From Novosphingobium indicum (GTDB lineage: Bacteria; Pseudomonadota; Alphaproteobacteria; Sphingomonadales; Sphingomonadaceae), in contig NZ_BMLK01000027.1 of the NCBI RefSeq assembly GCF_014645195.1, positions 1 to 47,904 of the forward strand: a stretch of 47,904 nt of DNA, given 5' to 3'. A model generated the notes under the pieces. The model was given only the letters and a program-made list of their open reading frames with translations, was not told the DNA's origin and made no database searches. Shown one piece after another: positions 25,576 to 32,925 of the stretch. Made by a program: the position numbers and the translations under genes. Position 1 is the first letter of the stretch. The number at the start of each line of letters is the position of its first letter.

Positions 25576-25657
25576 CCTCTTGATAACCAAATTTGCCCGC
25601 AAGAGGAGTGACCTGGTCAATCTTTACACAGCTTTGCGGGCACATCTTGCGGCTGTG
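25576..25657. promoter_or_regulatory. Inverted repeats in the nrdB upstream region
   Basis: CCTCTTG (25576-25582) pairs with CAAGAGG (25600-25606), and CACAGC (25627-25632) with GCTGTG (25652-25657). Both lie 100-180 bases upstream of nrdB, in a 268-base gap that must hold its promoter and the end of the cupin gene region. They do not match the NrdR box consensus I know. Function unknown; cell-cycle or DnaA-linked control would be guesses. Confidence 0.25.
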
Positions 25658-25747
25658 CATATGTGGGGACGCTAGCCCTTGTAATCCACCCCGCCGCCAC
25701 GCGACTCGCGCATTCCTCAGCCTCAAGGACGCGCACCCCGCATCCGG

Positions 25748-26200
25748 TCACACCGTCCGGCCCTTGCCGACTGGATGCGCGGGCAGCGTCACCACTGCGA
25801 TCAGCGCGTCGCTTTCGCCGTCGTTGCGCATGGCGTGGAGCACGCCCCGGTCGACCAGGAAATCGCCCGCGCGCAGCACCGTTTCGCCGGTCTCAAGCAC
25901 AAGCACGATCTCGCCCTCGATCACGACGATGTAGTCGAGCGTATCGGTGGCATGCATGTAGGGAACGGCGTCAGGCGGCAGGCGCACGAGCATGAAGGCG
26001 CTGCCGCCCTGATGGATGAGATCGAAATCGAATGTCGTTGCGACATCGGCACTGCCGCTGTTGTCCGCCGGCAGCGACTCGGTGCGCCAGGCCATGCCGC
26101 CCACCGCGCTTGTCATCGCGATCGGCGAATCGACGATCACACACGAGCGCCCGTCCCGATCCAGTCCGGTCACCACGCGCCTGTGTTTCGGCAACGCCAT
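25748..26200 (-). CDS. Cupin-domain protein
   Basis: 150 residues with one cupin barrel in the C-terminal half. The first motif is seen around MHATDTLDYIVVIEGEIVLVLETGE and the second in LRAGDFLVDRGVLHAMRND, giving His/Glu/His metal-ligand candidates. The N-terminal part (VVTGLDRDGRSCVIVDSP) matches small stand-alone cupins often found near catabolic genes. Start at the ATG at 26200, with GAGGAG upstream. Role unknown: metal-dependent dioxygenase, isomerase or ligand-binding regulator are all possible. Confidence 0.8.
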   Translation of the reverse strand: MALPKHRRVVTGLDRDGRSCVIVDSPIAMTSAVGGMAWRTESLPADNSGSADVATTFDFDLIHQGGSAFMLVRLPPDAVPYMHATDTLDYIVVIEGEIVLVLETGETVLRAGDFLVDRGVLHAMRNDGESDALIAVVTLPAHPVGKGRTV

Positions 26201-26308
26201 ATCCAACTCCTCTCGCTCCTCCCATTTTTATGCGGAACCGTGGCCGCTGGAGGAGTATTATCGTTGTGTAGTCCGACCGGCGCCGCCGGCCTCAGCAGGA
26301 GAACTTTC

Positions 26309-26587
26309 GTGACTCAGCAGACAACAGATGCAGCCAAGGGGCAAGCACCGGACGGGGAAACCGCCTGGACAACTGTCGTCGGCACAATCCGCAAGGGCAT
26401 GAAAGTGATCGATCCGGACGGCGCCTGTCTCGGCCACGTCGCCAGCGTGAAGGGCGACGAGGTGATGCTCGACGGCGACGACGGCAAGGACTTCATCTCG
26501 CTCACCCAGGTCGATGGCGTGGGCGAGGAAGGCGTGCTGCTGCAGGGCCGCGGCGATGCGACTTTCGGGCTCGGCGCGCAGCCGTGA
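26309..26587 (+). CDS. DUF2171-like small protein A
   Basis: 92 residues from a GTG at 26309 with AGGAGA eight bases upstream. After a polar N-terminus, the core TIRKGMKVIDPDGACLGHVASVKGDEVMLDGDDGKDFISLTQVDGVGEEGVLL has the barrel-like PRC/DUF2171 pattern, with a Gly-x-Val turn followed by a strand that reads out residues such as Lys and Asp. A second, shorter member follows at 27431. DUF2171 proteins are uncharacterised; they resemble PRC-barrel domains that bind nucleic acid or proteins. Confidence 0.7.
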   Translation: MTQQTTDAAKGQAPDGETAWTTVVGTIRKGMKVIDPDGACLGHVASVKGDEVMLDGDDGKDFISLTQVDGVGEEGVLLQGRGDATFGLGAQP

Positions 26588-26612
26588 GGCGCTGAGGGAT
26601 GCCCCCTCCGCT

Positions 26613-26676
26613 CGTCCTGAGCCTGTCGAAGGACGCTGGCATGGCGCCGGGATCACATCCTTCGACAAGCTCAGGA
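26613..26676. repeat. Palindromic repeat pair, TTCGACAAGCTCAGG family
   Basis: CGTCCTGAGCCTGTCGAAGG (26613 onward) faces its near-exact complement TCCTTCGACAAGCTCAGG (26659-26676), giving a long hairpin around a 24-base loop. The right arm is the first unit of the 25-base tandem array that follows. It lies just after the DUF2171-like gene and may act as its terminator. Confidence 0.8.
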
Positions 26677-26808
26677 TGAGCGGGCTTCGACAAGCTCAGG
26701 ATGAGAGGGCTTCGACAAGCTCAGGATGAGAGGGCTTCGACAAGCTCAGGATGAGAGCGCTTCGACAAGCTCAGGATGAGAGCGCTTCGGCCGGCTCGGT
26801 ATGATCGG
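26661..26808. repeat. 25-base tandem repeat, five copies plus a decayed sixth
   Basis: TTCGACAAGCTCAGGATGAG starts at 26661, 26686, 26711, 26736 and 26761, exactly 25 bases apart, with a variable five-base tail (CGGGC, AGGGC, AGGGC, AGCGC, AGCGC). A sixth unit at 26786 is degenerate (TTCGGCCGGCTCGGTATGAT). All units face the same way. There are no unique spacers, so it is not a CRISPR array. It has probably grown by slippage or unequal exchange from one arm of the REP-like pair next to it. Confidence 0.95.
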
Positions 26809-26828
26809 ACCGAAAACCTCTCGGGAGA

Positions 26829-27221
26829 TCATTTCCAGAACCAGCGCGGTGCGAGCTTGCGGTCGCTGCGGAAGCGCCACATCTGGACGTAGAGCCAGAT
26901 CCCCGAAATCGAGAAGAACACCAGCGCCAGTCCGGACAGGACCGAGATGATGGTGCCGATCGTTCCGAAGGTCTCGCCCGAATGCAGATGGTGGAATGTG
27001 CCGACCATCGAGCGGATGCCGGTGGCATTGGCCCGCGGCGGCTGGCAGCGCCAGCCATCGGGGCATTCGAAGCCCGCCGGCGGCGTGGCAGCGGCTTGTG
27101 CAGCCGGATCGGGCGCGCCAGCCGGCCAAAGTACAGCGACCTGGCTCAGGACGCCGGTCACCGCGATCCAGAGCATGAACACACCGAAGAAAACCGAAAC
27201 CCAGCGGTGCCATTTGCGCAT
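26829..27221 (-). CDS. Small PepSY-associated-TM-like membrane protein
   Basis: 130 residues from the ATG at 27221. It opens MRKWHRWVSVFFGVFMLWIAVTGV, the first helix of PepSY-associated transmembrane proteins, and has a second helix, TIISVLSGLALVFFSISGIWLYVQM, near the C-terminus. Between them is an extracytoplasmic loop with two Cys (ECPDGWRCQ) and FHHLHSGETFG, whose His cluster could bind heme or metal. It is much shorter than the full ~350-residue family, so it may be a stand-alone half-unit. A start 12 codons upstream is possible. No partner gene is adjacent. Confidence 0.7.
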   Translation of the reverse strand: MRKWHRWVSVFFGVFMLWIAVTGVLSQVAVLWPAGAPDPAAQAAATPPAGFECPDGWRCQPPRANATGIRSMVGTFHHLHSGETFGTIGTIISVLSGLALVFFSISGIWLYVQMWRFRSDRKLAPRWFWK

Positions 27222-27430
27222 TGTGAGAACCCGATCCTGCCTGTTAGGAGATTGCATAATATGCAAGCGCAACCAGCCACGTTTCGCAAGCCCCAAATTG
27301 TCGCAATTGGTAGCTTTGCGCCCTTCCTCCACGAGCCGTTTTCAAGCTGCGACGGAATCGGGAACGAAATGCCCGGTAACTCCGTTGAATCAACATATTA
27401 AGCAAACAGCAAAAAAGGAGGAAGCCTATT

Positions 27431-27658
27431 ATGTTCGAGAAGCTTCGCATCCACGAGCACATGGAAGTCACCACTGAATCCGGCCAGCACGTCGGCACGG
27501 TCGACGAGATCAAGGACGACAAGATCAAGCTGACCCGCACCGACAGCTCCGACGGCGCGCACCATTACGTCGCGCTCGATAACGTCGAAAAGGTGGACGA
27601 CAACCGGGTCTACCTGAAGCAGGGCACCCCGATCCCGATGGGTGCCGGCGTCAACTGA
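27431..27658 (+). CDS. DUF2171-family small protein B
   Basis: 75 residues. It reads LRIHEHMEVTTESGQHVGTVDEIKDDKIKLTRTD, then HHYVALDNVEKVDDNRVYLKQGTP, matching the DUF2171 PRC-barrel-like pattern better than its neighbour at 26309. A very strong ribosome site, AAGGAGG at 27415-27421, predicts high translation. A likely rho-independent terminator follows 50 bases after the stop, so it is probably a single-gene transcript. Function unknown; related small proteins are often stress-induced. Confidence 0.8.
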   Translation: MFEKLRIHEHMEVTTESGQHVGTVDEIKDDKIKLTRTDSSDGAHHYVALDNVEKVDDNRVYLKQGTPIPMGAGVN

Positions 27659-27708
27659 CGGCGCAAGCCAATGCACTGACAGGCGGGTAACGCGGCCTAT
27701 CAGCGAAG

Positions 27709-27739
27709 ACCCCGGCTCCCTTGCGGGATGCCGGGGTTT
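27709..27739 (+). terminator. Probable rho-independent terminator
   Basis: ACCCCGGC (27709-27716) pairs with GCCGGGGT (27730-27737) over a 13-base loop, followed by TTTCTCGTGT. This is the best intrinsic terminator shape in the window and ends the DUF2171 protein B transcript. Confidence 0.75.
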
Positions 27740-27867
27740 CTCGTGTCTGAATTGCCCTCACAGGATCGTCACTGCGACGATATGATACACAGTGAACAGT
27801 AACTCTTTCCTTGCCCGCGCCTTGCTGGTAGGTCCCCGGCCAAAGAAGTGAATGGGGAGCAGATCGG

Positions 27868-30291
27868 GTGAAGGCAGGTTTTGCAAAAGTCACGATGGCA
27901 ACGGCACTGGCGACGATCGCGCCCCTGGCGCTGACCGCCTGCAACCGCCCTGCGCAGCCGGTTACCGACCTGATGACGGTCAATCCCGACGAATGGCCGA
28001 GCTGGGGCCGCACGGGCTCGGAAACGCACTATTCGCCGCTCGACGAAATCGATGCCGATAACGTCGCCGATCTCAAGCTCGCCTGGCATTACGATCTGGA
28101 GCCCGGATACACCGCTTCAACGCCGCTGATGGCCGAGGGTAAGGTGTTCATAACCACCGGCCACTCGCACATCCGCGCCTTCAATGCCGAAACCGGCAAA
28201 CTGCTCTGGGAGTACGACGGCGGCACCCGCGAGCGCGCCAAGTCGGCGCTGCAGATGTCGTGGGGCAGCAAGGGCATCGCCTATGACAAGGGCCATGTCT
28301 TCCTCGTCACCACCGACGGCTATGTCGTCTCGCTCGATGCCAGGACGGGCAAGGAAGTGTGGAAGGTCTACGACTACCCGGACCACTCCCCGCGCAACTC
28401 GAACGGTGCGCCGCGCGTGTTCGCTGGCAAGGTGATTGTCGGCTTCGGCGGCGCAGACATCAGTCCGGCGCGCGGCTTCGTGACCGCCTACGACGAGAAC
28501 ACCGGCAAGAAGGTCTGGCGCTTCTATACCACCCCTGGCGACACGGTGCCCCCGGCCAACAAGAAGGCCGAGGAGGTCATGCGCAAGACCTGGCCAAGCG
28601 GGTGGAAGAACGAGGACGGCACCCGGCGCGGCGGTGGCGGCACGGCGTGGAACGCCTTCAGCTACGACCCCGATCTCAACATGCTCTACATCGGCGTGGG
28701 CAACGGCTTCCCCTACAACCGCGACAAGCGCAGCCCCGGCGGCGGCGACAACCTTTTCCTCGCCTCGATCGTCGCGGTCGATGCCGATACCGGCGAATAC
28801 AAGTGGCACTACCAGGTCTGCCCCGGCGAGCAGTGGGACTGCACCGCGACGACCGACATGACGCTGGCCACGCTCAAGATCGACGGCAAGGAGCGCAAGG
28901 TGCTGATGCAGGCACCGAAGAACGGCTTCTTCTACGTGCTCGACCGCAAGACCGGCGAACTGCTCAACCAGCCCGGCAAGATCGCCAAGGTGACCTGGGC
29001 CGACCACATCGACATGAAGACCGGTCGTCCGGTCGAAAACCCCGGTATCCGCTACAACGGCAAGCCTGGCATGTTCGAGATGTGGCCGGGACCGACGGGC
29101 GCGCACAGCTGGATGCCGCAGGCCTACAGCCCGAACACGGGCCTGGTGTACATCCCCGTGCTCGAGAACGGCGCGCTGATCGGTGACGGCCAGGAAGGCG
29201 GCGGCGAGATCACCCGCGGCATGGGGGTAACGCTGATCCCCGAAGTCGACCTGCCCGGCGGCCACCGCAGCTTCCTCAAGGCCTGGGACCCGGTGAAACA
29301 GGCCGAAGTCTGGAAGGTCGAGCTGCCCGGCTCGTGGCCCGGCGGGGTGATGACGAGTGCCGGCGGCCTCGTCTTCGAAGGCCAGATCGACGGCAAGTTC
29401 GTCGCCCGCGATGCCAGGACCGGCAAGGAGCTGTGGTCGTTCAAGACGGTGAGCCCGGTCGTCGGCGCGCCGATCACCTACCGCATGAACGGCAAGCAGT
29501 ACGTCACCGTGATTACCGGCGCGGGGGGCCAGGGCGCGGGCATGCAGACCATCGCCGATGCGCCATACCGCACCGACTACCGCCTGCCGCGCCGGGTCCT
29601 GACCTTCACGCTCGACGGCAAGGACACCCTGCCCGCGTTCACCTATTCCGAACCGACGCCGCCCGAGGACCCGGACTACAAGCCCGATGCCAAGCGCAGC
29701 CAGACCGGTTTCATGATCTATGCCGGCAATGCCTGCCTCGTGTGCCATGGCTGGAATGCCGTCGGCGGCGGGGCGGCGCCCGATCTGCGCTATTCGCCGA
29801 TCATCACCGCCCCCGACACCTTCAAGGCGGTCGTCCACGGCGCGCTCAAGCCCAACGGCATGCCGCCCTTCCCGCAGATCTCGGACAAGGACCTCGAGGA
29901 CCTGCGCTTCTACCTGCGCACCCGCGCCCAGCAGGCCCCGGCCGAGAAGAAGGCGGCGATGAACAAGCTCAAGGCCGCCAAGGCGAGCAATGCCAAGCCG
30001 CAGGACTTCGCGGGCAAGTGGAACATCGTCATCCAGTCGCCGGTCGGCCCGCAGAAAGCCGTGCTCGACCTCAAGGTGGACGGCAATGTCGTGACGGGGA
30101 CGGCGAAGGCCGATCAGGGCAACGTCGATCTCGCCGGCGCGTTCAAGGATGGGCGGATCAAGATCGAGGGCAAGGCCTCGATGCCGATGCCGATCACTAT
30201 CGCCTACGATCTGACGGTGAAGGACGGCGAACTGCAGGGCGAGAATTCGAACGGTCCCTTCGGCACGTTCCCGGTCACGGGTACGCGCTGA
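27868..30291 (+). CDS. PQQ-dependent quinohemoprotein dehydrogenase with an extra C-terminal domain
   Basis: 807 residues from a GTG with GGGGAG upstream. A lipobox-like LALTAC (Cys25) follows the signal sequence. The body is a PQQ eight-blade propeller, with repeated W-docking motifs such as DARTGKEVWKV and a probable catalytic Asp in GEQWDCTATTDM. A cytochrome c domain has CLVCHGW (C623, C626, H627). Unlike typical alcohol dehydrogenases, the adjacent Cys-Cys that covers PQQ is missing; the matching stretch reads MSWGSKGIAY. A further ~95-residue beta-rich domain (from AGKWNIVIQSPVGPQKA) extends past the usual end. It should oxidise an alcohol or aldehyde in the periplasm; substrate unknown. 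Confidence 0.88.
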   Translation: MKAGFAKVTMATALATIAPLALTACNRPAQPVTDLMTVNPDEWPSWGRTGSETHYSPLDEIDADNVADLKLAWHYDLEPGYTASTPLMAEGKVFITTGHSHIRAFNAETGKLLWEYDGGTRERAKSALQMSWGSKGIAYDKGHVFLVTTDGYVVSLDARTGKEVWKVYDYPDHSPRNSNGAPRVFAGKVIVGFGGADISPARGFVTAYDENTGKKVWRFYTTPGDTVPPANKKAEEVMRKTWPSGWKNEDGTRRGGGGTAWNAFSYDPDLNMLYIGVGNGFPYNRDKRSPGGGDNLFLASIVAVDADTGEYKWHYQVCPGEQWDCTATTDMTLATLKIDGKERKVLMQAPKNGFFYVLDRKTGELLNQPGKIAKVTWADHIDMKTGRPVENPGIRYNGKPGMFEMWPGPTGAHSWMPQAYSPNTGLVYIPVLENGALIGDGQEGGGEITRGMGVTLIPEVDLPGGHRSFLKAWDPVKQAEVWKVELPGSWPGGVMTSAGGLVFEGQIDGKFVARDARTGKELWSFKTVSPVVGAPITYRMNGKQYVTVITGAGGQGAGMQTIADAPYRTDYRLPRRVLTFTLDGKDTLPAFTYSEPTPPEDPDYKPDAKRSQTGFMIYAGNACLVCHGWNAVGGGAAPDLRYSPIITAPDTFKAVVHGALKPNGMPPFPQISDKDLEDLRFYLRTRAQQAPAEKKAAMNKLKAAKASNAKPQDFAGKWNIVIQSPVGPQKAVLDLKVDGNVVTGTAKADQGNVDLAGAFKDGRIKIEGKASMPMPITIAYDLTVKDGELQGENSNGPFGTFPVTGTR

Positions 30292-30451
30292 ACCGGCGGC
30301 GGGGCGTCCTCGTCAGGCATCTTCGCCATGACGATCCTCGCGCACTGCCCATAACGGCAGGCTTGCATCGCGCACCGCGCCGGTGTGCACTATCCGCAGA
30401 GCCCAACGATCGTGCCGCGACGATGCGCGAGGCGGGCTTGGGAGAGCAGGC

Positions 30452-31330
30452 ATGACGGAGCAGACCGGATCGGTTTTCGCGGGGCGCAATGCGCTCATCT
30501 ACGGCGGCGCCAAGGGGATCGGCCGAGCCGTCGCTCTCGAATTCGCGCTACGCGGCGCGCGGGTCGCCGTTGCCGATATCGACCAGACCGAGGCCGAGCA
30601 CACCGCCGCCATGATCGTCGAGGGTGGCGGTCAGGCCAAAGCCTATCGCTGCGACGTGACCAGCGACGCTTCGGTCCGCGAAGTGGCCGAGGCTGCCCAC
30701 GCGGCATTCGGTGAAGCCGACATCGTGATGAACAATGTCGGCGGCATCCTGCATGGTAACCCGGAGGACATTCCCGTCGCCGAATGGCAGCGCATTCTCG
30801 ATCTCAACCTGATGCCGGTGGTGCGCAGCAACGCCGTGTTCCTGCCGAAGATGCTGGCGCGGGGCTCGGGCTTCATCGTCAACACCGCCTCCTTCGCCGG
30901 GCTCTATCCCTTCGCTACCACACGCATGCCCTATGTCTCGGCCAAGGCGGGTGTCATTGCCCTGTCGGAATCGCTGGCGCTTTATCTGGAGCCGCAGGGC
31001 ATCCGCGTGAGCTGCCTGATCCCCGGCCCGGTGATGACCAACGTGCTCGACGGCATGAAGACCTGGACCGAAGGGCTCGAAATGCGCGGCCCCGGCAGCG
31101 ACCTCGACCTCACGACCGTCGACGATGTGGCCCGTACGCTGGCGGACGGCATGGAAGCAGGCAAGATCCTGATCCCGACACACGACGAAGCCTGGGCGAC
31201 AATGGCCCGCCACGCCGCCGATCCCGATGGCTTCATCCGCGACAAGATCTCCGAGATCGAGGCTGGCGACTACGGCAAGCCGCGTATTCCCGAGGCGATG
31301 CTGGCAGCGATGAAGGCCCGAAATGCTTAG
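30452..31330 (+). CDS. Short-chain dehydrogenase/reductase
   Basis: 292 residues. The nucleotide motif is YGGAKGIG, in which Tyr replaces the usual Thr; NNVGG stands at the NAG position; VNTASFAG carries the catalytic Ser, and YVSAKAG the Tyr/Lys pair. Asp after beta-2 (VAVADIDQ) predicts NAD(H). The ATG at 30452 follows GGGAG. The next gene starts 13 bases downstream of the stop. It lies 160 bases after the PQQ dehydrogenase and could share its transcript, acting on a related alcohol. Confidence 0.85.
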   Translation: MTEQTGSVFAGRNALIYGGAKGIGRAVALEFALRGARVAVADIDQTEAEHTAAMIVEGGGQAKAYRCDVTSDASVREVAEAAHAAFGEADIVMNNVGGILHGNPEDIPVAEWQRILDLNLMPVVRSNAVFLPKMLARGSGFIVNTASFAGLYPFATTRMPYVSAKAGVIALSESLALYLEPQGIRVSCLIPGPVMTNVLDGMKTWTEGLEMRGPGSDLDLTTVDDVARTLADGMEAGKILIPTHDEAWATMARHAADPDGFIRDKISEIEAGDYGKPRIPEAMLAAMKARNA

Positions 31331-31343
31331 GAGCAAGGCCGCC

Positions 31344-31868
31344 ATGCTTTTCAGATTAGCCTCAAAGTGCTTCGCGCTGACGGGTCTGCTAATCTCTGTG
31401 GCGTGCGCCTCGGCCCATGCCGCGACAGTCACGGATTCCTGCGCTGCTTTCGAGAATGGGCCAACAAGCGAAGTCGCGGCACATCGCGTTTACACCGCTC
31501 GCGCATTGGACATCCTGCGAGCGAGTATGGCCGCCGACTCCACAAGTCTGGCGCAGCTCGTGTCGCCCGACGCCGAATTCTCTGTCTTCCGGGGCGACTA
31601 CAGCACTTCGGCCAAGGCGAAAGGACCCGCCGGAGCGATTGAAATGGTCGCCGACATGGATGTGGTCTCGTATCAGACCCTCCTCACTCCCCGCGGCCCA
31701 ATCGCCGTGATGCCCTCGGAATGCCTCTGGACAGCAACCCTCCTGCTCCGCACGCATGAGGACGGGAGAGGCATCACGATGCGTTTCAAATTCGTCGATG
31801 GCCGCCTAATCCCCGCGCGAGGGGACGAGGTTGAAATCCTTGAGGGGAAACTGACTCAGACGGAGTGA
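31344..31868 (+). CDS. Secreted hypothetical protein
   Basis: 174 residues. A Sec signal peptide, LFRLASKCFALTGLLISVAC then ASAHA, should be cleaved after Ala-His-Ala. The mature part has a helix-rich start (RVYTARALDILRASMAAD), then a beta-sheet-like portion (FSVFRGDYSTSA, TMRFKFVDGRLIPA), reminiscent of the NTF2/SnoaL fold. Two Cys (TDSCAAF, SECLW) might form a disulfide. I do not recognise the family. I use the ATG at 31344, 10 bases after AGGAG; one at 31323 overlaps the SDR stop. Confidence 0.65.
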   Translation: MLFRLASKCFALTGLLISVACASAHAATVTDSCAAFENGPTSEVAAHRVYTARALDILRASMAADSTSLAQLVSPDAEFSVFRGDYSTSAKAKGPAGAIEMVADMDVVSYQTLLTPRGPIAVMPSECLWTATLLLRTHEDGRGITMRFKFVDGRLIPARGDEVEILEGKLTQTE

Positions 31869-31879
31869 GCTATTTAGGT

Positions 31880-32803
31880 CTAGCCTTCGGCCTGCGCCTT
31901 GCCGATCATGCCGAAGCCATGGACGAGGTGCTCCAGCTGGCCGTCGGGCACAGGCGGGAAGGCAAGTTCCTTTCCGCCGGTACGGATCGCCTCGATCTGC
32001 GCCGCAACGTCCTCCAGCGACCATTCGGGCCGGTAGAGCCCCTCGTTTTCGGCAACCCACGCCCGGGCGAGGCGGCCGCCCATGGCGACGTACATCTCGC
32101 CGGTGGCCGCGCAGTCCTCGTGGCAGAGGTAGCCGACCATCGGTGCAACCTGTTCGGGCGTCATCGGCGGGAACTTGCTGGTGTCGATCCCGTCGGACAT
32201 GCGCGTCACCGCGGCCGGAACGATCAGGTTCGACTTCACGTTGTTGTTCTGCCCTTCTATCGCGGCGGTGTTGGACAGGCCCATGAACCCGGCCTTGCAG
32301 ATCGAGTACGTGACATTGTCAGATTTGCCGTAGAGGCCGTTGATCGAGCTGGTGAGAACGATGCGCCCGTAATTCTGCGCCATCATGTGCGGGAAGGCCT
32401 CACGCACGACGTGGTAGGCGCCCTTGAGATGGACATCGAGCACCGCGGTGAAGTCCTCGTAGGCCAGTTCGCACAAGCTGCCGCGCCGGACGTTGCCGGC
32501 CGAATGGATCAGGATGTCGATGCGTCCGAACGCATCGAGCGCAGACTGGATGATCGCCTTGCCACCTTCGGGCGTGGCGACGGAATCGGTGCTGGCGACA
32601 GCCTCGCCGCCCATCGCGCGGATCTCTGCCGCCAGCGCTTCGGCCGGGCCTTCGTCGGTGGCATCGCCTTCCATCGAGACGCCCGGATCGTTCACTACGA
32701 TCTTGCAGCCCCGACTCGCAAGCAGCAGCGCATGCGCCCGGCCAAGTCCGCGCCCGCCGCCGGTGATCACCGCTACGCGGTTGTCGAAACGAAGATCGGG
32801 CAT
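31880..32803 (-). CDS. Short-chain dehydrogenase, 17beta-HSD4-like (paralogue of the 12897-13829 gene)
   Basis: 307 residues. The cofactor motif TGGGRGLG, Asp in VVNDPG (NAD-type), SAGNVRRG, VLTSSINGLYG, and YSICKAG (Tyr and Lys catalytic pair) all line up with the first paralogue. Long stretches are nearly identical between the two, such as DSVATPEGGKAIIQSALD and VKSNLIVPAAVTRM. Both have the same C-terminal extension. This copy ends the minus-strand operon running down from 38142. It faces the secreted-protein gene tail to tail, with 11 bases between stops. Confidence 0.88.
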   Translation of the reverse strand: MPDLRFDNRVAVITGGGRGLGRAHALLLASRGCKIVVNDPGVSMEGDATDEGPAEALAAEIRAMGGEAVASTDSVATPEGGKAIIQSALDAFGRIDILIHSAGNVRRGSLCELAYEDFTAVLDVHLKGAYHVVREAFPHMMAQNYGRIVLTSSINGLYGKSDNVTYSICKAGFMGLSNTAAIEGQNNNVKSNLIVPAAVTRMSDGIDTSKFPPMTPEQVAPMVGYLCHEDCAATGEMYVAMGGRLARAWVAENEGLYRPEWSLEDVAAQIEAIRTGGKELAFPPVPDGQLEHLVHGFGMIGKAQAEG

Positions 32804-32829
32804 TGGGTCTCTCCTGATAGTTCCCTCTT

Positions 32830-32913
32830 CGTCATTGCGAGGAGGCGTAGCCGACGCGGCAATCCAGCTTCGCGCAAACCGCTCTGAGTTGCTTCGCTAC
32901 GCTCGCAATGACG
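32830..32913. repeat. CGTCATTGCGAG-type inverted repeat element, copy 1
   Basis: CGTCATTGCGAG (32830-32841) and its exact complement CTCGCAATGACG (32902-32913) bound an 84-base element containing AGCCGACGCGGCAATCCAG and TTGCTTCGCTACG. The ends and the internal parts all favour one long imperfect hairpin. A second copy is at 36446-36530. This kind of element is widely dispersed in proteobacterial genomes. It lies between two genes of one operon and would be transcribed. Confidence 0.9.
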
Positions 32914-32925
32914 AAAGGACGCGTG

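Noticed and set aside
25479..25747. NrdR boxes upstream of nrdB
   Set aside because: I looked for paired sites of the ACAC...GTGT form and found none; only unrelated inverted repeats are present.
26661..26808. CRISPR array
   Set aside because: The units are directly adjacent at 25-base steps with only five variable bases, so there are no spacers, and no cas gene is present.
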